NCBI RefSeq assembly: GCF_008370255.1
Contig: NZ_SEUI01000005.1
Location: forward strand, 242,006-306,005
DNA length: 64,000 nt
Reading direction: 5' to 3'
Origin: Pseudoalteromonas sp. FUC4
GTDB lineage: Bacteria > Pseudomonadota > Gammaproteobacteria > Enterobacterales > Alteromonadaceae
The translations under genes were made by a program, and so were the position numbers. The notes under the pieces were generated by a model. That model was given only the letters and a program-made list of their open reading frames with translations. It did not search any database and had not been told where the DNA came from. This document shows positions 7,656-17,359 of the stretch, in pieces. Each line of letters begins with the position of its first letter. The stretch's first letter is position 1.

Positions 7656-8606
7656 ATGGAGTTAATTAGAGGTATACACAATATTCGCCCACACCATTTT
7701 GGTTGTGTGTTAACTATTGGTAATTTTGACGGCGTTCATTTAGGCCACGCAGAAGTATTAAAAGGTTTACTTAGCGATGCTAAAGCGCATAGTTTGCCAA
7801 GCACTGTAATGCTGTTTGAGCCTCAGCCACAAGAGTTTTTTGCTAAAAATAATGCCCCAGCAAGGCTAACGCGCTTACGAGATAAGTTACGTTTATTAAG
7901 TGATTTAGGTATTGAGCGAGTTATTTGCATTAGCTTTAATCAGCAATTTGCAAACATGCATGCTGAGCAATTCGTTAATGAGATTTTGATTAAAAAGTTA
8001 GGTGTTAAAGCACTTACTGTTGGTGATGATTTTAAGTTTGGAAAGCAACGCCAAGGTAACTTTGACTTACTTGCTAGCATGGGTAAGCAAGCTGGCATGG
8101 ATGTAAAAAGTACCGCGAGCTTTCGTCAATTAAATGCTAGAGTAAGCAGCACTTTAATACGAGATGCTTTAGCATCCGGTGACTTAGGAAGTGCTAAAAT
8201 AATGCTTGGTCACGATTATGCTATTTCTGGGCGTGTTATACATGGCTGGAAAAGAGGACGTGAACTCGGTTTTAGAACGGCAAATATTGCCCTAAAACGC
8301 CAAGTGTGTCCTGTCAACGGAGTGTTTGCAGTGCAAGCAACGATTGCAGGAAAACAGATTTTTGGAGTTGCAAATGTAGGTAATAAGCCAACATTTAATG
8401 GAACTCGTGCATTATTAGAAGTTCACCTTTTTGATTTTGCACAGGATATTTACGGACAATTTATGCATGTGGAGTTAATAAAAAAACTTCGCGATGAGAA
8501 AAAATTCGAGACATTAACACAATTAACGGCACAAATAGCAACTGATGTTGCTGCCGCTAAGCAGTGTTTTGGTTTAAATCAGGTAGCCGATAGAGACGGA
8601 ATGTAG
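7656..8606 (+). CDS. ribF: Bifunctional riboflavin kinase / FAD synthetase
   Basis: 316 residues. The N-terminal FMN adenylyltransferase domain has the nucleotidyltransferase signature TIGNFDGVHLGH (about residues 21-32) and RVSSTLIRDAL. The C-terminal riboflavin kinase domain has GRELGFRTANI and GVANVGNKPTFNG. It converts riboflavin to FMN and then FAD in the cytosol. It sits 84 bp after murJ and 5 bp before ileS, the conserved arrangement in gammaproteobacteria. Confidence 0.96.
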   Translation: MELIRGIHNIRPHHFGCVLTIGNFDGVHLGHAEVLKGLLSDAKAHSLPSTVMLFEPQPQEFFAKNNAPARLTRLRDKLRLLSDLGIERVICISFNQQFANMHAEQFVNEILIKKLGVKALTVGDDFKFGKQRQGNFDLLASMGKQAGMDVKSTASFRQLNARVSSTLIRDALASGDLGSAKIMLGHDYAISGRVIHGWKRGRELGFRTANIALKRQVCPVNGVFAVQATIAGKQIFGVANVGNKPTFNGTRALLEVHLFDFAQDIYGQFMHVELIKKLRDEKKFETLTQLTAQIATDVAAAKQCFGLNQVADRDGM

Positions 8607-8611
8607 GATAA

Positions 8612-11440
8612 ATGAGCGACTATAAACATACTTTGAACTTACCGGAAACACCGTTTCCAATGCGTGGCAATTTGGCACAACGTGAACCAAAAATGCTTAA
8701 AGCATGGTATGAGGACGACCTTTATGGTCAAATTCGCAGCGCTAAGAAAGGTAAAAAAACCTTTATTTTGCATGACGGCCCTCCGTATGCAAATGGCGAT
8801 ATCCATTTAGGCCACTCAGTTAATAAAATATTAAAAGATATTATTGTTAAGTCTAAAACATTATCTGACTTTGATTCACCATTAGTTCCTGGTTGGGATT
8901 GTCATGGTTTACCAATCGAGTTAATGGTTGAGAAAAAAGTAGGCAAGCCGGGTGTAAAAGTTACTGCGAGTGAGTTTCGTGAAAAATGCCGTGCATACGC
9001 TAAAAAACAAGTTGAAGGTCAAAAAGTTGATTTTAAACGTTTAGGCGTATTTGCAGATTGGGATAAGCCTTATTTAACAATGAACTTTGACTTTGAAGCG
9101 AATGCAATTCGTGTGCTTGGTCGTATTATTGAAAAAGGTCATTTGCATAAAGGTGCTAAGCCTGTTCATTGGTGTACAGACTGTGGTTCTGCATTAGCAG
9201 AAGCAGAAGTTGAATACCAAGATAAGCAATCTCCAGCAATCGATGTGCGTTTTACTTTTATTGATCAAGATGCTGTTGTTAGTGCATTTGATTTGGCTGA
9301 TGGTCATAAAGGTGAAGGCAGTGTTGGTACTGTTATTTGGACAACAACACCGTGGACGCTTCCTGCAAACCGTGCTGTGGCTGTGCATGCCGATTTAGAG
9401 TATGCGTTAGTACAGGTTGAAGATGAAGGCGTACAACAACGTCTAATTTTAGGCTCTGAGCTTGTTAAAGATGCTATGGACCGTTTTGGTTTTAATCACT
9501 TTCACGTACTAGGGTATGTAAAAGGTGCAGCGCTTGAAAACTTGCAAGTAGCCCATCCTTTTTATGATTTTAATGTACCAGTGATTGTTGCAGAACACGT
9601 AACTACTGATTCAGGTACTGGTGTTGTACATACCGCACCTGGACATGGTCAAGAAGATTTCGTAGCTGGTTTAAATTACAACCTTGAAGTGGCTAACCCT
9701 GTTGGCGCTAATGGCGTTTACTTACCAGATACCGAGCTTTTTGCAGGTCAGCACGTATTTAAGGCGAATGCGAGCGTAATTGAAGTATTAAAAGAGCGTG
9801 GTGCGCTTATGCATCACCATGCGCTTACGCATAGTTACCCACATTGTTGGCGCCATAAAACACCAATCATTTTCCGTGCTACACCACAATGGTTTGTAAG
9901 TATGGATCAGGCTAATTTACGTCAAGATTCTCTTGCTGAGATTAAAAACACGCAGTGGTTACCAGAGTGGGGCGAAAGCCGTATTTCAAACATGGTTGAA
10001 AGCCGTCCAGATTGGTGTATTTCTCGCCAGCGTACTTGGGGCGTTCCTATTGCATTGTTCGTTGATAAAGACACCGGTGCACTTCACCCAAATACACAAG
10101 AGCTAATTGCTCAAGCAGCAGAGCTTGTTGAAAAGTCTGGTATACAAGCATGGTACGATTTAGAACCAGCTACTTTACTTGGTGAGGAAGACGCCAAGCA
10201 ATACATGAAAGTGCAAGATACGCTAGATGTATGGTTTGACTCAGGTGTTTCGCACGCGTGTGTTGTAGACGCACGTGAAGACTTAGTTGGTCCAGCTGAT
10301 TTATACCTTGAAGGCTCTGATCAACACCGTGGTTGGTTTATGTCATCAATGATGACGTCAGTGGCAATTAATGGTCATGCGCCATACCGCCAAGTATTGA
10401 CTCATGGTTTTACTGTTGATGAAAACGGCCGCAAAATGTCTAAGTCACTAGGCAATGTTATTTCTCCACAAAATGTGATGAATAAACTAGGCGCCGACAT
10501 TCTTCGTTTATGGGTTGCTTCTACCGATTACACAGCAGAAATGACTGTATCGGATGAAATATTTAAACGCTCTGCTGATCGTTACCGCCGAATTCGTAAC
10601 ACTAGCCGTTACTTACTAGCTAACCTAAATGGTTTTGATCCAAAAACAGATCAAGTTGCTGTTGATGATATGGTTGAACTTGATAAGTGGATTGTGGGTC
10701 GCGCAGCACAGTTGCAGGACGAAATTTTAGCCGCTTACGATAGCTACCAAATGCTATTAGTAACGCAAAAGCTAATGAACTTCTGTACGGGTGAGCTTGG
10801 TTCATTCTACTTAGATGTAATTAAAGATCGTCAGTATACAGCTAAAAGTGACAGCCATGCACGTCGCTCTTGTCAAACGGCGCTTTATCATATTGCAGAA
10901 GCAATGACGCGCTGGATGGCTCCAATTATGAGCTTTACCGCACAAGAAATTTGGGAAGCGTTACCGGGCGAGCGTAGTGACTACGTATTTACGTCTGTTT
11001 GGTACGATGGCTTACAAGTGCCAACTAATAGCCAATTTAGCAACGATGACTGGTTAGAAATTCTAACAGTGCGCGACGAAGTAAACCGTTTATTAGAAGC
11101 AGCACGTAAAGAAGAAGTTATTGGTGCAACACTTCAAGCAACGGTTAATTTATTTACGGGCAAAGAGCTTGCCGCTAAATTAAATGCGCTTGGTGATGAA
11201 CTCCGTTTTGTACTATTAACATCAGCTGTAAATGTTTCTGAAGTTGATAGTCAGCCTGCTGATACACAAGCTACCGAAATTGAAGGTTTATTCATTAGTG
11301 TTGCTGCAACAGATGCTGCTAAATGTGAGCGTTGTTGGCATTACAGTGAAGATGTAGGTATCAATCCTGCTCATCCTGAAATTTGTGGTCGTTGTGTAAG
11401 TAATGTTGACGGCGAAGGCGAAAAGCGTCAATTTGCTTAG
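8612..11440 (+). CDS. ileS: Isoleucyl-tRNA synthetase
   Basis: 942 residues, close to the bacterial type-I length. The class I ATP site is HLGH at residues 65-68 (in [14 protein letters not shown]). The KMSKS loop lies near residue 606 ([10 protein letters not shown]), and the editing domain has [11 protein letters not shown] and [14 protein letters not shown]-terminal zinc knuckle uses CERCW and CGRC. It charges tRNA-Ile and edits mis-activated valine. It sits 5 bp after ribF and 12 bp before lspA, so it is co-transcribed. Confidence 0.98.
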   Translation: MSDYKHTLNLPETPFPMRGNLAQREPKMLKAWYEDDLYGQIRSAKKGKKTFILHDGPPYANGDIHLGHSVNKILKDIIVKSKTLSDFDSPLVPGWDCHGLPIELMVEKKVGKPGVKVTASEFREKCRAYAKKQVEGQKVDFKRLGVFADWDKPYLTMNFDFEANAIRVLGRIIEKGHLHKGAKPVHWCTDCGSALAEAEVEYQDKQSPAIDVRFTFIDQDAVVSAFDLADGHKGEGSVGTVIWTTTPWTLPANRAVAVHADLEYALVQVEDEGVQQRLILGSELVKDAMDRFGFNHFHVLGYVKGAALENLQVAHPFYDFNVPVIVAEHVTTDSGTGVVHTAPGHGQEDFVAGLNYNLEVANPVGANGVYLPDTELFAGQHVFKANASVIEVLKERGALMHHHALTHSYPHCWRHKTPIIFRATPQWFVSMDQANLRQDSLAEIKNTQWLPEWGESRISNMVESRPDWCISRQRTWGVPIALFVDKDTGALHPNTQELIAQAAELVEKSGIQAWYDLEPATLLGEEDAKQYMKVQDTLDVWFDSGVSHACVVDAREDLVGPADLYLEGSDQHRGWFMSSMMTSVAINGHAPYRQVLTHGFTVDENGRKMSKSLGNVISPQNVMNKLGADILRLWVASTDYTAEMTVSDEIFKRSADRYRRIRNTSRYLLANLNGFDPKTDQVAVDDMVELDKWIVGRAAQLQDEILAAYDSYQMLLVTQKLMNFCTGELGSFYLDVIKDRQYTAKSDSHARRSCQTALYHIAEAMTRWMAPIMSFTAQEIWEALPGERSDYVFTSVWYDGLQVPTNSQFSNDDWLEILTVRDEVNRLLEAARKEEVIGATLQATVNLFTGKELAAKLNALGDELRFVLLTSAVNVSEVDSQPADTQATEIEGLFISVAATDAAKCERCWHYSEDVGINPAHPEICGRCVSNVDGEGEKRQFA

Positions 11441-11452
11441 GAGTTATTCTTA

Positions 11453-11953
11453 GTGAGCAAACTAGCCCAAAAAAGTGGTTTAGTGTGGCTTTGGTTGAGT
11501 CTATTACTTTTAGTAATAGACTTTGCCAGTAAAACACTTGTTGTAGGGACTATGGCTTATCAAGAGTCGATAAATTTACTCCCTGTTTTTAGTATTACTT
11601 ATGTACATAACTATGGTGCAGCCTATAGCTTTTTAAGTGAAGCAGGTGGTTGGCAGCGCTGGTTTTTAAGCTTTATAGCCATTGCTATTAGTGCTTTGCT
11701 TGTGTGGTGGCTAAAACGCTTACCTGCAACAAACAAAGTATTGTGCGGTGCTTATGCACTGGTACTTGCAGGCGCTATTGGTAATTTATACGATCGTATT
11801 GCGTATGGTTATGTAATAGACTTTATTCACGTTTTTTATAAAGACTCACATTTTCCTGTATTCAATATTGCTGATTGCGCTATTTGTATTGGCGCAGCAT
11901 TATTGTTATTTGACGCCTTTACCGGCGAGAGTCCAAAGGAGCATAAAGCATGA
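11453..11953 (+). CDS. lspA: Lipoprotein signal peptidase II
   Basis: 166 residues starting at a GTG with a GGAG ribosome site. Four membrane helices are visible. The two catalytic aspartates of this family are Asp123 (VIDFIHVFY) and Asp141 (FNIADCAICIG), and the VHNYGAAYSF and GAIGNLYDR motifs are present. It cleaves the signal peptide of diacylglyceryl-prolipoproteins in the inner membrane. Its stop overlaps the fkpB start (ATGA), implying translational coupling. Confidence 0.97.
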   Translation: MSKLAQKSGLVWLWLSLLLLVIDFASKTLVVGTMAYQESINLLPVFSITYVHNYGAAYSFLSEAGGWQRWFLSFIAIAISALLVWWLKRLPATNKVLCGAYALVLAGAIGNLYDRIAYGYVIDFIHVFYKDSHFPVFNIADCAICIGAALLLFDAFTGESPKEHKA

Positions 11954-12390
11954 GCCAAGCTGTAATTGGTGAAAACTCGCAAGTTATTTTCCATTTTTCT
12001 ATTAAATTAGAAGATGGCTCTGCCGCTGATTCAACCAAGGTGCACAACAAACCTGCTAAATTAACAATGGGCGATGGCAGCTTAACGGCAAACTTCGAAA
12101 AGTGTTTATTAGGTTTAACTGCAGGCGAAAGCAAAACGTTTGAATTGGAACCCGAAGATGCGTTTGGTCAGCCAAACCCAGATAATATTTACTATGTTGA
12201 CCGTAGTAAGTTTGGTTCAGAAACACCAGCTAAGGTAGGTGCAATTATTGCGTTTACTCAACCTGATGGCACTGAGCTTCCTGGTTTAGTCCGCGAAGTG
12301 CAAGGTGAGTCGGTAACAATTGATTTTAATCACCCTTTATCTGGCCAGCGTTTAACGTTTGAAGTTGATATTATTGAGGTGGAAGGTTAA
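11950..12390 (+). CDS. fkpB: FKBP-type peptidyl-prolyl cis-trans isomerase, SlpA type
   Basis: 146 residues of the short cytosolic FKBP/SlpA family. It has [18 protein letters not shown] at the start, [40 protein letters not shown], and an inserted chaperone flap before [14 protein letters not shown] [15 protein letters not shown]. It accelerates prolyl isomerisation and has chaperone activity. It overlaps lspA by 4 bp and ispH by 1 bp, in the order known from E. coli. Confidence 0.95.
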   Translation: MSQAVIGENSQVIFHFSIKLEDGSAADSTKVHNKPAKLTMGDGSLTANFEKCLLGLTAGESKTFELEPEDAFGQPNPDNIYYVDRSKFGSETPAKVGAIIAFTQPDGTELPGLVREVQGESVTIDFNHPLSGQRLTFEVDIIEVEG

Positions 12391-13319
12391 TGGAAATATT
12401 ACTAGCTAATCCTCGCGGCTTTTGCGCTGGTGTTGACCGTGCTATTAGTATTGTTGAGCGCGCTTTAGATATTTTTGAAAAGCCAATTTATGTTCGCCAC
12501 GAAGTCGTACATAACCGTTATGTGGTTGATGGATTAAAAGGTCGTGGTGCGGTATTTGTTGAAGAACTCGATCAAGTACCTGACGATAGCATTGTTATTT
12601 TTAGCGCACATGGTGTTTCACAAGCGGTTCGTAATGAAGCTAAACGTCGTGATTTAAAAGTATTTGATGCAACGTGTCCGCTTGTAACTAAAGTGCATAT
12701 GGAAGTTACACGTGCGAGTCGCAAAGGGATTGAGTGTATTTTAATTGGTCATCATGGTCACCCTGAAGTAGAGGGAACAATGGGACAATATGATAACTCA
12801 GACGGTGGTATTTATCTTGTTGAAACCGTCGATGATGTTGTTGCGCTTAATGTAAAAAATGCTGAAAATCTTTTTTATTGCAGCCAAACAACACTCTCAG
12901 TTGATGACACCGCAGATGTTATTGACGCACTACGCAATAAATTTCCATCAATTGACGGACCTCGTAAAGATGATATTTGTTATGCAACGCAAAATCGTCA
13001 GGATGCTGTTCGTGACCTAGCTGACAAAGTTGATGTGCTATTAGTTGTTGGCGCTAAAAACAGCTCTAACTCTAATCGCTTACGTGAACTTGCAGATAAA
13101 ATGGGCACTGTTGCTTATTTAATTGATGACGCAACTGATGTGCAAGAGCAGTGGGTTTCAGGTTCTAAATCAGTGGGTGTAACTGCGGGTGCCTCTGCGC
13201 CAGAAGTACTTGTACAACAAGTTATAAGCCGATTAAAAGAGCTAGGTGGCACACAGGTTGTTGAAAACCCAGGCGAAGAAGAGAATATAGTATTTGCTGT
13301 TCCAGTAGAGCTGCGTTAA
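12390..13319 (+). CDS. ispH: 4-hydroxy-3-methylbut-2-enyl diphosphate reductase
   Basis: 309 residues. The three iron-sulfur cluster cysteines are Cys12 (NPRGFCAGV), Cys96 (DATCPLVT) and Cys197 ([11 protein letters not shown]). The catalytic Glu126 lies in [10 protein letters not shown], and [10 protein letters not shown] closes the third domain. IspH makes IPP and DMAPP in the last step of the MEP isoprenoid pathway. It is the final gene of the cluster and is coupled to fkpB through TAATG. Confidence 0.98.
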   Translation: MEILLANPRGFCAGVDRAISIVERALDIFEKPIYVRHEVVHNRYVVDGLKGRGAVFVEELDQVPDDSIVIFSAHGVSQAVRNEAKRRDLKVFDATCPLVTKVHMEVTRASRKGIECILIGHHGHPEVEGTMGQYDNSDGGIYLVETVDDVVALNVKNAENLFYCSQTTLSVDDTADVIDALRNKFPSIDGPRKDDICYATQNRQDAVRDLADKVDVLLVVGAKNSSNSNRLRELADKMGTVAYLIDDATDVQEQWVSGSKSVGVTAGASAPEVLVQQVISRLKELGGTQVVENPGEEENIVFAVPVELR

Positions 13320-13358
13320 TTTAAATATATTAAACATTTAGATTAAAGGAGAGGCGTT

Positions 13359-14393
13359 ATGAGCAAGTCACTTAAAAATGATGGTTTGCTTTTTTCGGCT
13401 CTTTTTAATGAGCGAGGCGTATTAGCTTCGCTTATTGTTTCTCAAGTTATTGCTATTGTTTTAGCTTTTGCACCCAATGTAGAAGGAGATATTTGGCTTC
13501 GACTTGGAATCATTAGTTTATTTTTACATTTAATTGTTTTAATCGGCACTTCTTCTTTATATTTTTGTCGTTTTTTCTTACAAAAGCGCACCCAAGCTTT
13601 TCAGTTAAGTCTATTCTTTGCCTCTTTTTTATTATCTACATGCATTTTTAGTATTTTATTTTCCCATTTTGCTTTTGATATAGATGATACAAAGAACCTA
13701 ATTTATTTTACACTTCGCAATTGCATTATAGTAACTTTGCTGGCAGCTTTATTCGTCCAATTTTTATTAATTCATTTTGAAAAAGAGCAGCAAACTAAAG
13801 CGCTTTCTCGCGCTGAGCTTGATGCCTTGCAAGCTAGAATACGTCCTCATTTTTTATATAATAGTTTAAACACAGCTGCAGAGCTTACTCATCATGATGC
13901 CGATGCGGCAGAGCAGGCTATTTTAGCATTAGCCGCCTTATCGCAGGCTGCAATGCACTCAGGAAAAAATGTATCTCTTGACGATGAAATAACGCTGAGT
14001 AAGCAATATATAGCACTTGAAACATGGCGTTTTGGTAATCGCTTAAGAGTTGATTGGCAAATACCCAATGAGCTACCTACATTGAATATTCCTTGCTTAA
14101 CCCTGCAGCCATTAATTGAAAATGCAGTATGCCATGGTGTTGAAACAAGTGAGCATGGTGCAGAAATAAAAGTAGAGCTACATATTACTACCGGCTATAT
14201 AACCATGATTGTATCTAACCCAATAACAATTTCTAATGCTCAAACTAGGCCTAATAACGGCATGGCGCTTGAAAATATTCGCCAGCGATTAAATATTTAT
14301 TATAAAAATAAAGCGCAGTTAACAATTACTAATAAAAATGATGTGTTTAGAGTTAAGGTCGTTATTCCTAAACTAATAGGGGGCAGTGTATGA
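13359..14393 (+). CDS. AlgZ/LytS-type sensor histidine kinase
   Basis: 344 residues with four membrane helices within the first 140 and no large periplasmic domain. A His_kinase domain follows with phospho-acceptor His164 in RIRPHFLYNSLN, then a GHKL ATPase with LQPLIENAVCHG and NNGMALENIRQRL. This is the architecture of AlgZ (FimS) and LytS. A strong ribosome site (AAAGGAG) precedes the ATG. It overlaps the next gene, a LytTR regulator, by 4 bp. Placement directly before the minor-pilin operon supports the AlgZ comparison, since Pseudomonas AlgZ/AlgR controls that operon. Confidence 0.85.
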   Translation: MSKSLKNDGLLFSALFNERGVLASLIVSQVIAIVLAFAPNVEGDIWLRLGIISLFLHLIVLIGTSSLYFCRFFLQKRTQAFQLSLFFASFLLSTCIFSILFSHFAFDIDDTKNLIYFTLRNCIIVTLLAALFVQFLLIHFEKEQQTKALSRAELDALQARIRPHFLYNSLNTAAELTHHDADAAEQAILALAALSQAAMHSGKNVSLDDEITLSKQYIALETWRFGNRLRVDWQIPNELPTLNIPCLTLQPLIENAVCHGVETSEHGAEIKVELHITTGYITMIVSNPITISNAQTRPNNGMALENIRQRLNIYYKNKAQLTITNKNDVFRVKVVIPKLIGGSV

Positions 14394-15091
14394 ATGTACT
14401 CATTGTTGATGATGAACCTCTGGCGAGATCTCGCTTAATCCGTTTGTTAGCACATGATAAAAGTATAGTTGTGCAAGGTGAGGCAAGTAATGGTAATGAA
14501 GCCTTAGCACTTACTAAAAAGCAAACGCCCGATTTGATTTTTTTAGATGTTGATATGCCCGGTATGAATGGTTTACAAGTTGCTAATGAGCTCAATAGTT
14601 TAACTCTACCGCCTGCTATTGTTTTTATAACAGCGCATCCTGAGCATGCCTTCGATGCTTTACAGTTAAGTGCTGCAGGTTATTTAGTTAAACCTATTAC
14701 AGAGGAATCATTGCAAAAGGTACTTAAGCAAGTAGGGCGATTAAATAAAGTACATATTCAAAAACAACAAAATGTAAAAATCTCTTATCAGCTAGCTGGC
14801 ATTCTTCGTAGTGTTGATATAAATGATGTTTTGTATTTTAGTGCCGAAGAAAAGTATACCAAAATGATATTCAGTGGTGGAGAGGCTTTACTGGAGCAAA
14901 GCTTAAAGCAATTAGAACTGCAATATCCTGCATATGTTTTACGAATTCACCGCAATACGTTAGTTAATAAACAAAAAGTAATAGCCTTGCATTCAAAAGG
15001 CAATGGACATCATATTATTGAGCTGCAAGGGTGTAGCGAGTTATTGCCTGTGAGTCGCCGCGAGCTTAAATTAGTTAAAAATACGCTTTAG
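14390..15091 (+). CDS. AlgR-type response regulator with LytTR DNA-binding domain
   Basis: 233 residues. The N-terminal receiver has VDDEPLARSR, phospho-acceptor Asp53 (FLDVDMPG), FITAHPEHAF and VKPI. The C-terminal LytTR domain (about 135-233) has YFSAEEKYTKM, ALLEQSLKQLE, RIHRNTLVNK and LPVSRREL. It is the partner of the kinase that overlaps it. A direct repeat matching LytTR-type operators lies 90 bp past its stop and upstream of pilV, so minor-pilin control, and perhaps autoregulation, is likely. Family assignment is firm; the target is inferred. Confidence 0.88.
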   Translation: MNVLIVDDEPLARSRLIRLLAHDKSIVVQGEASNGNEALALTKKQTPDLIFLDVDMPGMNGLQVANELNSLTLPPAIVFITAHPEHAFDALQLSAAGYLVKPITEESLQKVLKQVGRLNKVHIQKQQNVKISYQLAGILRSVDINDVLYFSAEEKYTKMIFSGGEALLEQSLKQLELQYPAYVLRIHRNTLVNKQKVIALHSKGNGHHIIELQGCSELLPVSRRELKLVKNTL

Positions 15092-15177
15092 GCTTACTCT
15101 GCGATTAAATTGGCTTTGACTTAAGTATATCTGAGGCTTAATTATCAACAGCTTTATTGAATGAATAAATTTAATTA

Positions 15178-15206
15178 ACCGTTTATCAACAAATATAACC
15201 GCTTGT
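15178..15206 (+). promoter_or_regulatory. LytTR/AlgR-type direct repeat upstream of pilV
   Basis: ACCGTTTAT (15178-15186) fits the LytTR half-site pattern (T/A)(A/C)(C/A)GTTN(A/G)(T/G) fully. ACCGCTTGT (15198-15206) fits with one mismatch. The 11-bp spacer lies within the usual 12 plus or minus 1, about two helical turns between centres. Read as AlgR sites, CCGTTTATC and CCGCTTGTC each differ from CCGTTTGTC at one base. The pair ends 70 bp before the pilV ATG. Binding by the adjacent regulator is an inference. Confidence 0.6.
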
Positions 15207-15276
15207 CTTAGTCCTCATTGATTCCTCAAATAAATAGCATAAACTTAAAATCAGATAATTTTTATTTGGTTTTACT

Positions 15277-15843
15277 ATGCAATCATCTCAAACAAAAATG
15301 CAAAGAGGCTTCACTCTGATTGAAGTGTTAATTGCATTTATTATTCTTAGTTTTGGCCTTTTAGGTGCAGTTGCCTTACAAGCAAAAGCAAAGCAAGCAA
15401 GCTTTGACTCTATGCAGCGTGCAGCAGCCGTTGCGCTTGGTAACGATATTGTGCAGCGTATTAGAGCTAACGATACCATTGCATCTATTGAAAAATATGG
15501 AAAGGCGAAAATAGATAGCAGTGGTGCACTTGCTACAACTAAGGCTTGTTTTGGAAGTCCCTGTAATTCATCAGCAATAGCGGATATGGATATAGTGCAA
15601 TGGAAACGTGCCATTCAAGCTCGTGAAAATACAGGTACTTTAGATGATGCGACAATATGTATAAATCCAACATCAGTGGCAGATACTGGAGGGAAAGGGT
15701 TCAACATTGAGGTAATTATATCATGGCAAGGGCGACAAGAGTTTAAAGCAAATACAGATACAGGAAAAATTACCTGTGGTGATAAAACTAACAATAAACG
15801 CCGTTTAGTGGTTTTAACCAGTTATATATATGTAAGGAGTTAA
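15277..15843 (+). CDS. pilV: Type IV pilus minor pilin PilV
   Basis: 188 residues. The type IV prepilin leader is [19 protein letters not shown], with cleavage after the Gly and Glu at mature position 5. ALQAKAKQASFDSMQRAAA and VQRIRAND follow, as in PilV. It is the first gene of the pilV-W-X-Y1-E run. Minor pilins are processed by PilD and form the initiating pilus tip complex in the inner membrane. It ends 1 bp before the pilW ATG. Confidence 0.88.
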   Translation: MQSSQTKMQRGFTLIEVLIAFIILSFGLLGAVALQAKAKQASFDSMQRAAAVALGNDIVQRIRANDTIASIEKYGKAKIDSSGALATTKACFGSPCNSSAIADMDIVQWKRAIQARENTGTLDDATICINPTSVADTGGKGFNIEVIISWQGRQEFKANTDTGKITCGDKTNNKRRLVVLTSYIYVRS

Positions 15844-15844
15844 C

Positions 15845-16840
15845 ATGAAGCAAAAAGGGTTTACTCTTGTAGAAGTTATGATTTCACTATTTATTGGCGG
15901 TTTAATTTTAGGTGGTGTCATGTTTACTTACCTTGGCATGAAATTAACTACAAAGGACACGATGACCATTGGTGAGATCCAAGAGTCAGGACGCTTAGCT
16001 ATAAATATTATGCAACGTGATATTGAGCAAGTTGGGTTTTGGGGAACTTATTATGATGATTCATTTACTGCTATAAATACCACCGTAACCTCCAAAGTTA
16101 GTGGTAAAGATTGCGTTGAAGGAACTAATAATGGGAGCTTTCCTGATCTAACAAGTAGTAGTAATTTTCGTACTATATATGCAGAAACAGCTAAAAGTAC
16201 AAGTGAATTAAACTGTATAGCTGATGTAACTAAAGGGACAGACATTCTCCAACTTAAATTTTTACAAGGAGATTCCCAGTATAATGGTATTACAGGTACT
16301 AACAGTACAACCGATAACATAGATTATTTTATTGCCGAGCAAGAACAAGCAAGTTTTGTAACCGGTAAATATACTCCGACAAATATCAATGCAACTATTT
16401 GGCCATATAGTCACCATGTTTATTATATTTCAGAGCAAGAGTATGAAGTTAATAATAAAAAAATAAAAGTACCTGTATTAAAACGAAAACGATTAGTAAA
16501 AGGGAAAATGACCACTGAAACGATAATGGAAGGTGTTGAAAACATGCGTTTTCTTTTTGGCCTTGATACTAACAGTGATAGTAAGGTTGACACTTATAAA
16601 AGTGCTGCAGATATAACGGCTACAGAATGGGAAAACCGTAAAGGTATTTTAACCGTTCAACTTTTCTTATTAATTAGATCACTAGAACCCGATCCTGGTT
16701 TAAAAATTAAAAATAAAAAATACATACTTGGGGAAGGAGAGACTCCTAGGGAACTAAGTTTTGATGATAATTATAGACGCACTGTTTTTACAACAACTAT
16801 TCGTTTAAGTAATGTTGGAGGTAATCTATGGAAAATTTAA
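15845..16840 (+). CDS. pilW: Type IV pilus minor pilin PilW
   Basis: 331 residues. The prepilin leader is KQKGFTLVEVMISLFIGGL with Glu5. The PilW-type continuation is GEIQESGRLAINIMQRDIEQVGFWG, and the C-terminal half carries TTTIRLSNVGGNL. It is one of the large minor pilins that help prime pilus assembly and hold PilY1. It overlaps pilX by 13 bp, so the two are translationally coupled. Confidence 0.88.
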   Translation: MKQKGFTLVEVMISLFIGGLILGGVMFTYLGMKLTTKDTMTIGEIQESGRLAINIMQRDIEQVGFWGTYYDDSFTAINTTVTSKVSGKDCVEGTNNGSFPDLTSSSNFRTIYAETAKSTSELNCIADVTKGTDILQLKFLQGDSQYNGITGTNSTTDNIDYFIAEQEQASFVTGKYTPTNINATIWPYSHHVYYISEQEYEVNNKKIKVPVLKRKRLVKGKMTTETIMEGVENMRFLFGLDTNSDSKVDTYKSAADITATEWENRKGILTVQLFLLIRSLEPDPGLKIKNKKYILGEGETPRELSFDDNYRRTVFTTTIRLSNVGGNLWKI

Positions 16841-17358
16841 AGTTGTTACCCAGTAAGCAGCAAGGTGTGGTGCTTCTAACCGCATTAATTATGGTGATAG
16901 CTGTTACCGGCATTGCAGTTACTCTTATGAGTAGTAGTACAATTGATATTAAAATTACTAATGCAGCACAAGAACGAGAAGTTGCAGAAAATCAATTGAT
17001 TGGTGAAGTGCAAAGAGTGATTGCGTCAGAAGCTAAGGAAGGTGCTGATAGTGACTTTTTTCTTACTCCAGATGAGATCGCTACAGATTCGGGCAAGCTT
17101 GATAGTGATGGTAATAAAATAATGATACCAGAGAAAGACATTACAGAACCTGGACACGAAATGAAAAGCATAATGACGAATTTAAATCGTGGTTCGCTAG
17201 AACTTAATTGCCCGCGTAGTTATAGTTTTACAGCGGGTGTTTCATGCAACATGGTTCAAGTATCTACTACGATAGAATATGGCTCTAAGAGTAAGCACCA
17301 GTTAACTATTGTAACAGGTATAGCTCAAGAGATGGCCAGTACGGGTAAGGGAATTTAA
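16828..17358 (+). CDS. pilX: Type IV pilus assembly protein PilX
   Basis: 176 residues with the PilX N-terminal type leader QQGVVLLTALIMVIAVTGIA. It has Thr rather than Glu at mature position 5, as is usual for PilX and GspK-like tip pilins. SSSTIDIKITNAAQEREVAEN follows the helix. PilX is a tip minor pilin partnering PilY1. It sits inside the operon, overlapping pilW and 1 bp before pilY1. Confidence 0.85.
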   Translation: MENLKLLPSKQQGVVLLTALIMVIAVTGIAVTLMSSSTIDIKITNAAQEREVAENQLIGEVQRVIASEAKEGADSDFFLTPDEIATDSGKLDSDGNKIMIPEKDITEPGHEMKSIMTNLNRGSLELNCPRSYSFTAGVSCNMVQVSTTIEYGSKSKHQLTIVTGIAQEMASTGKGI

Positions 17359-17359
17359 T

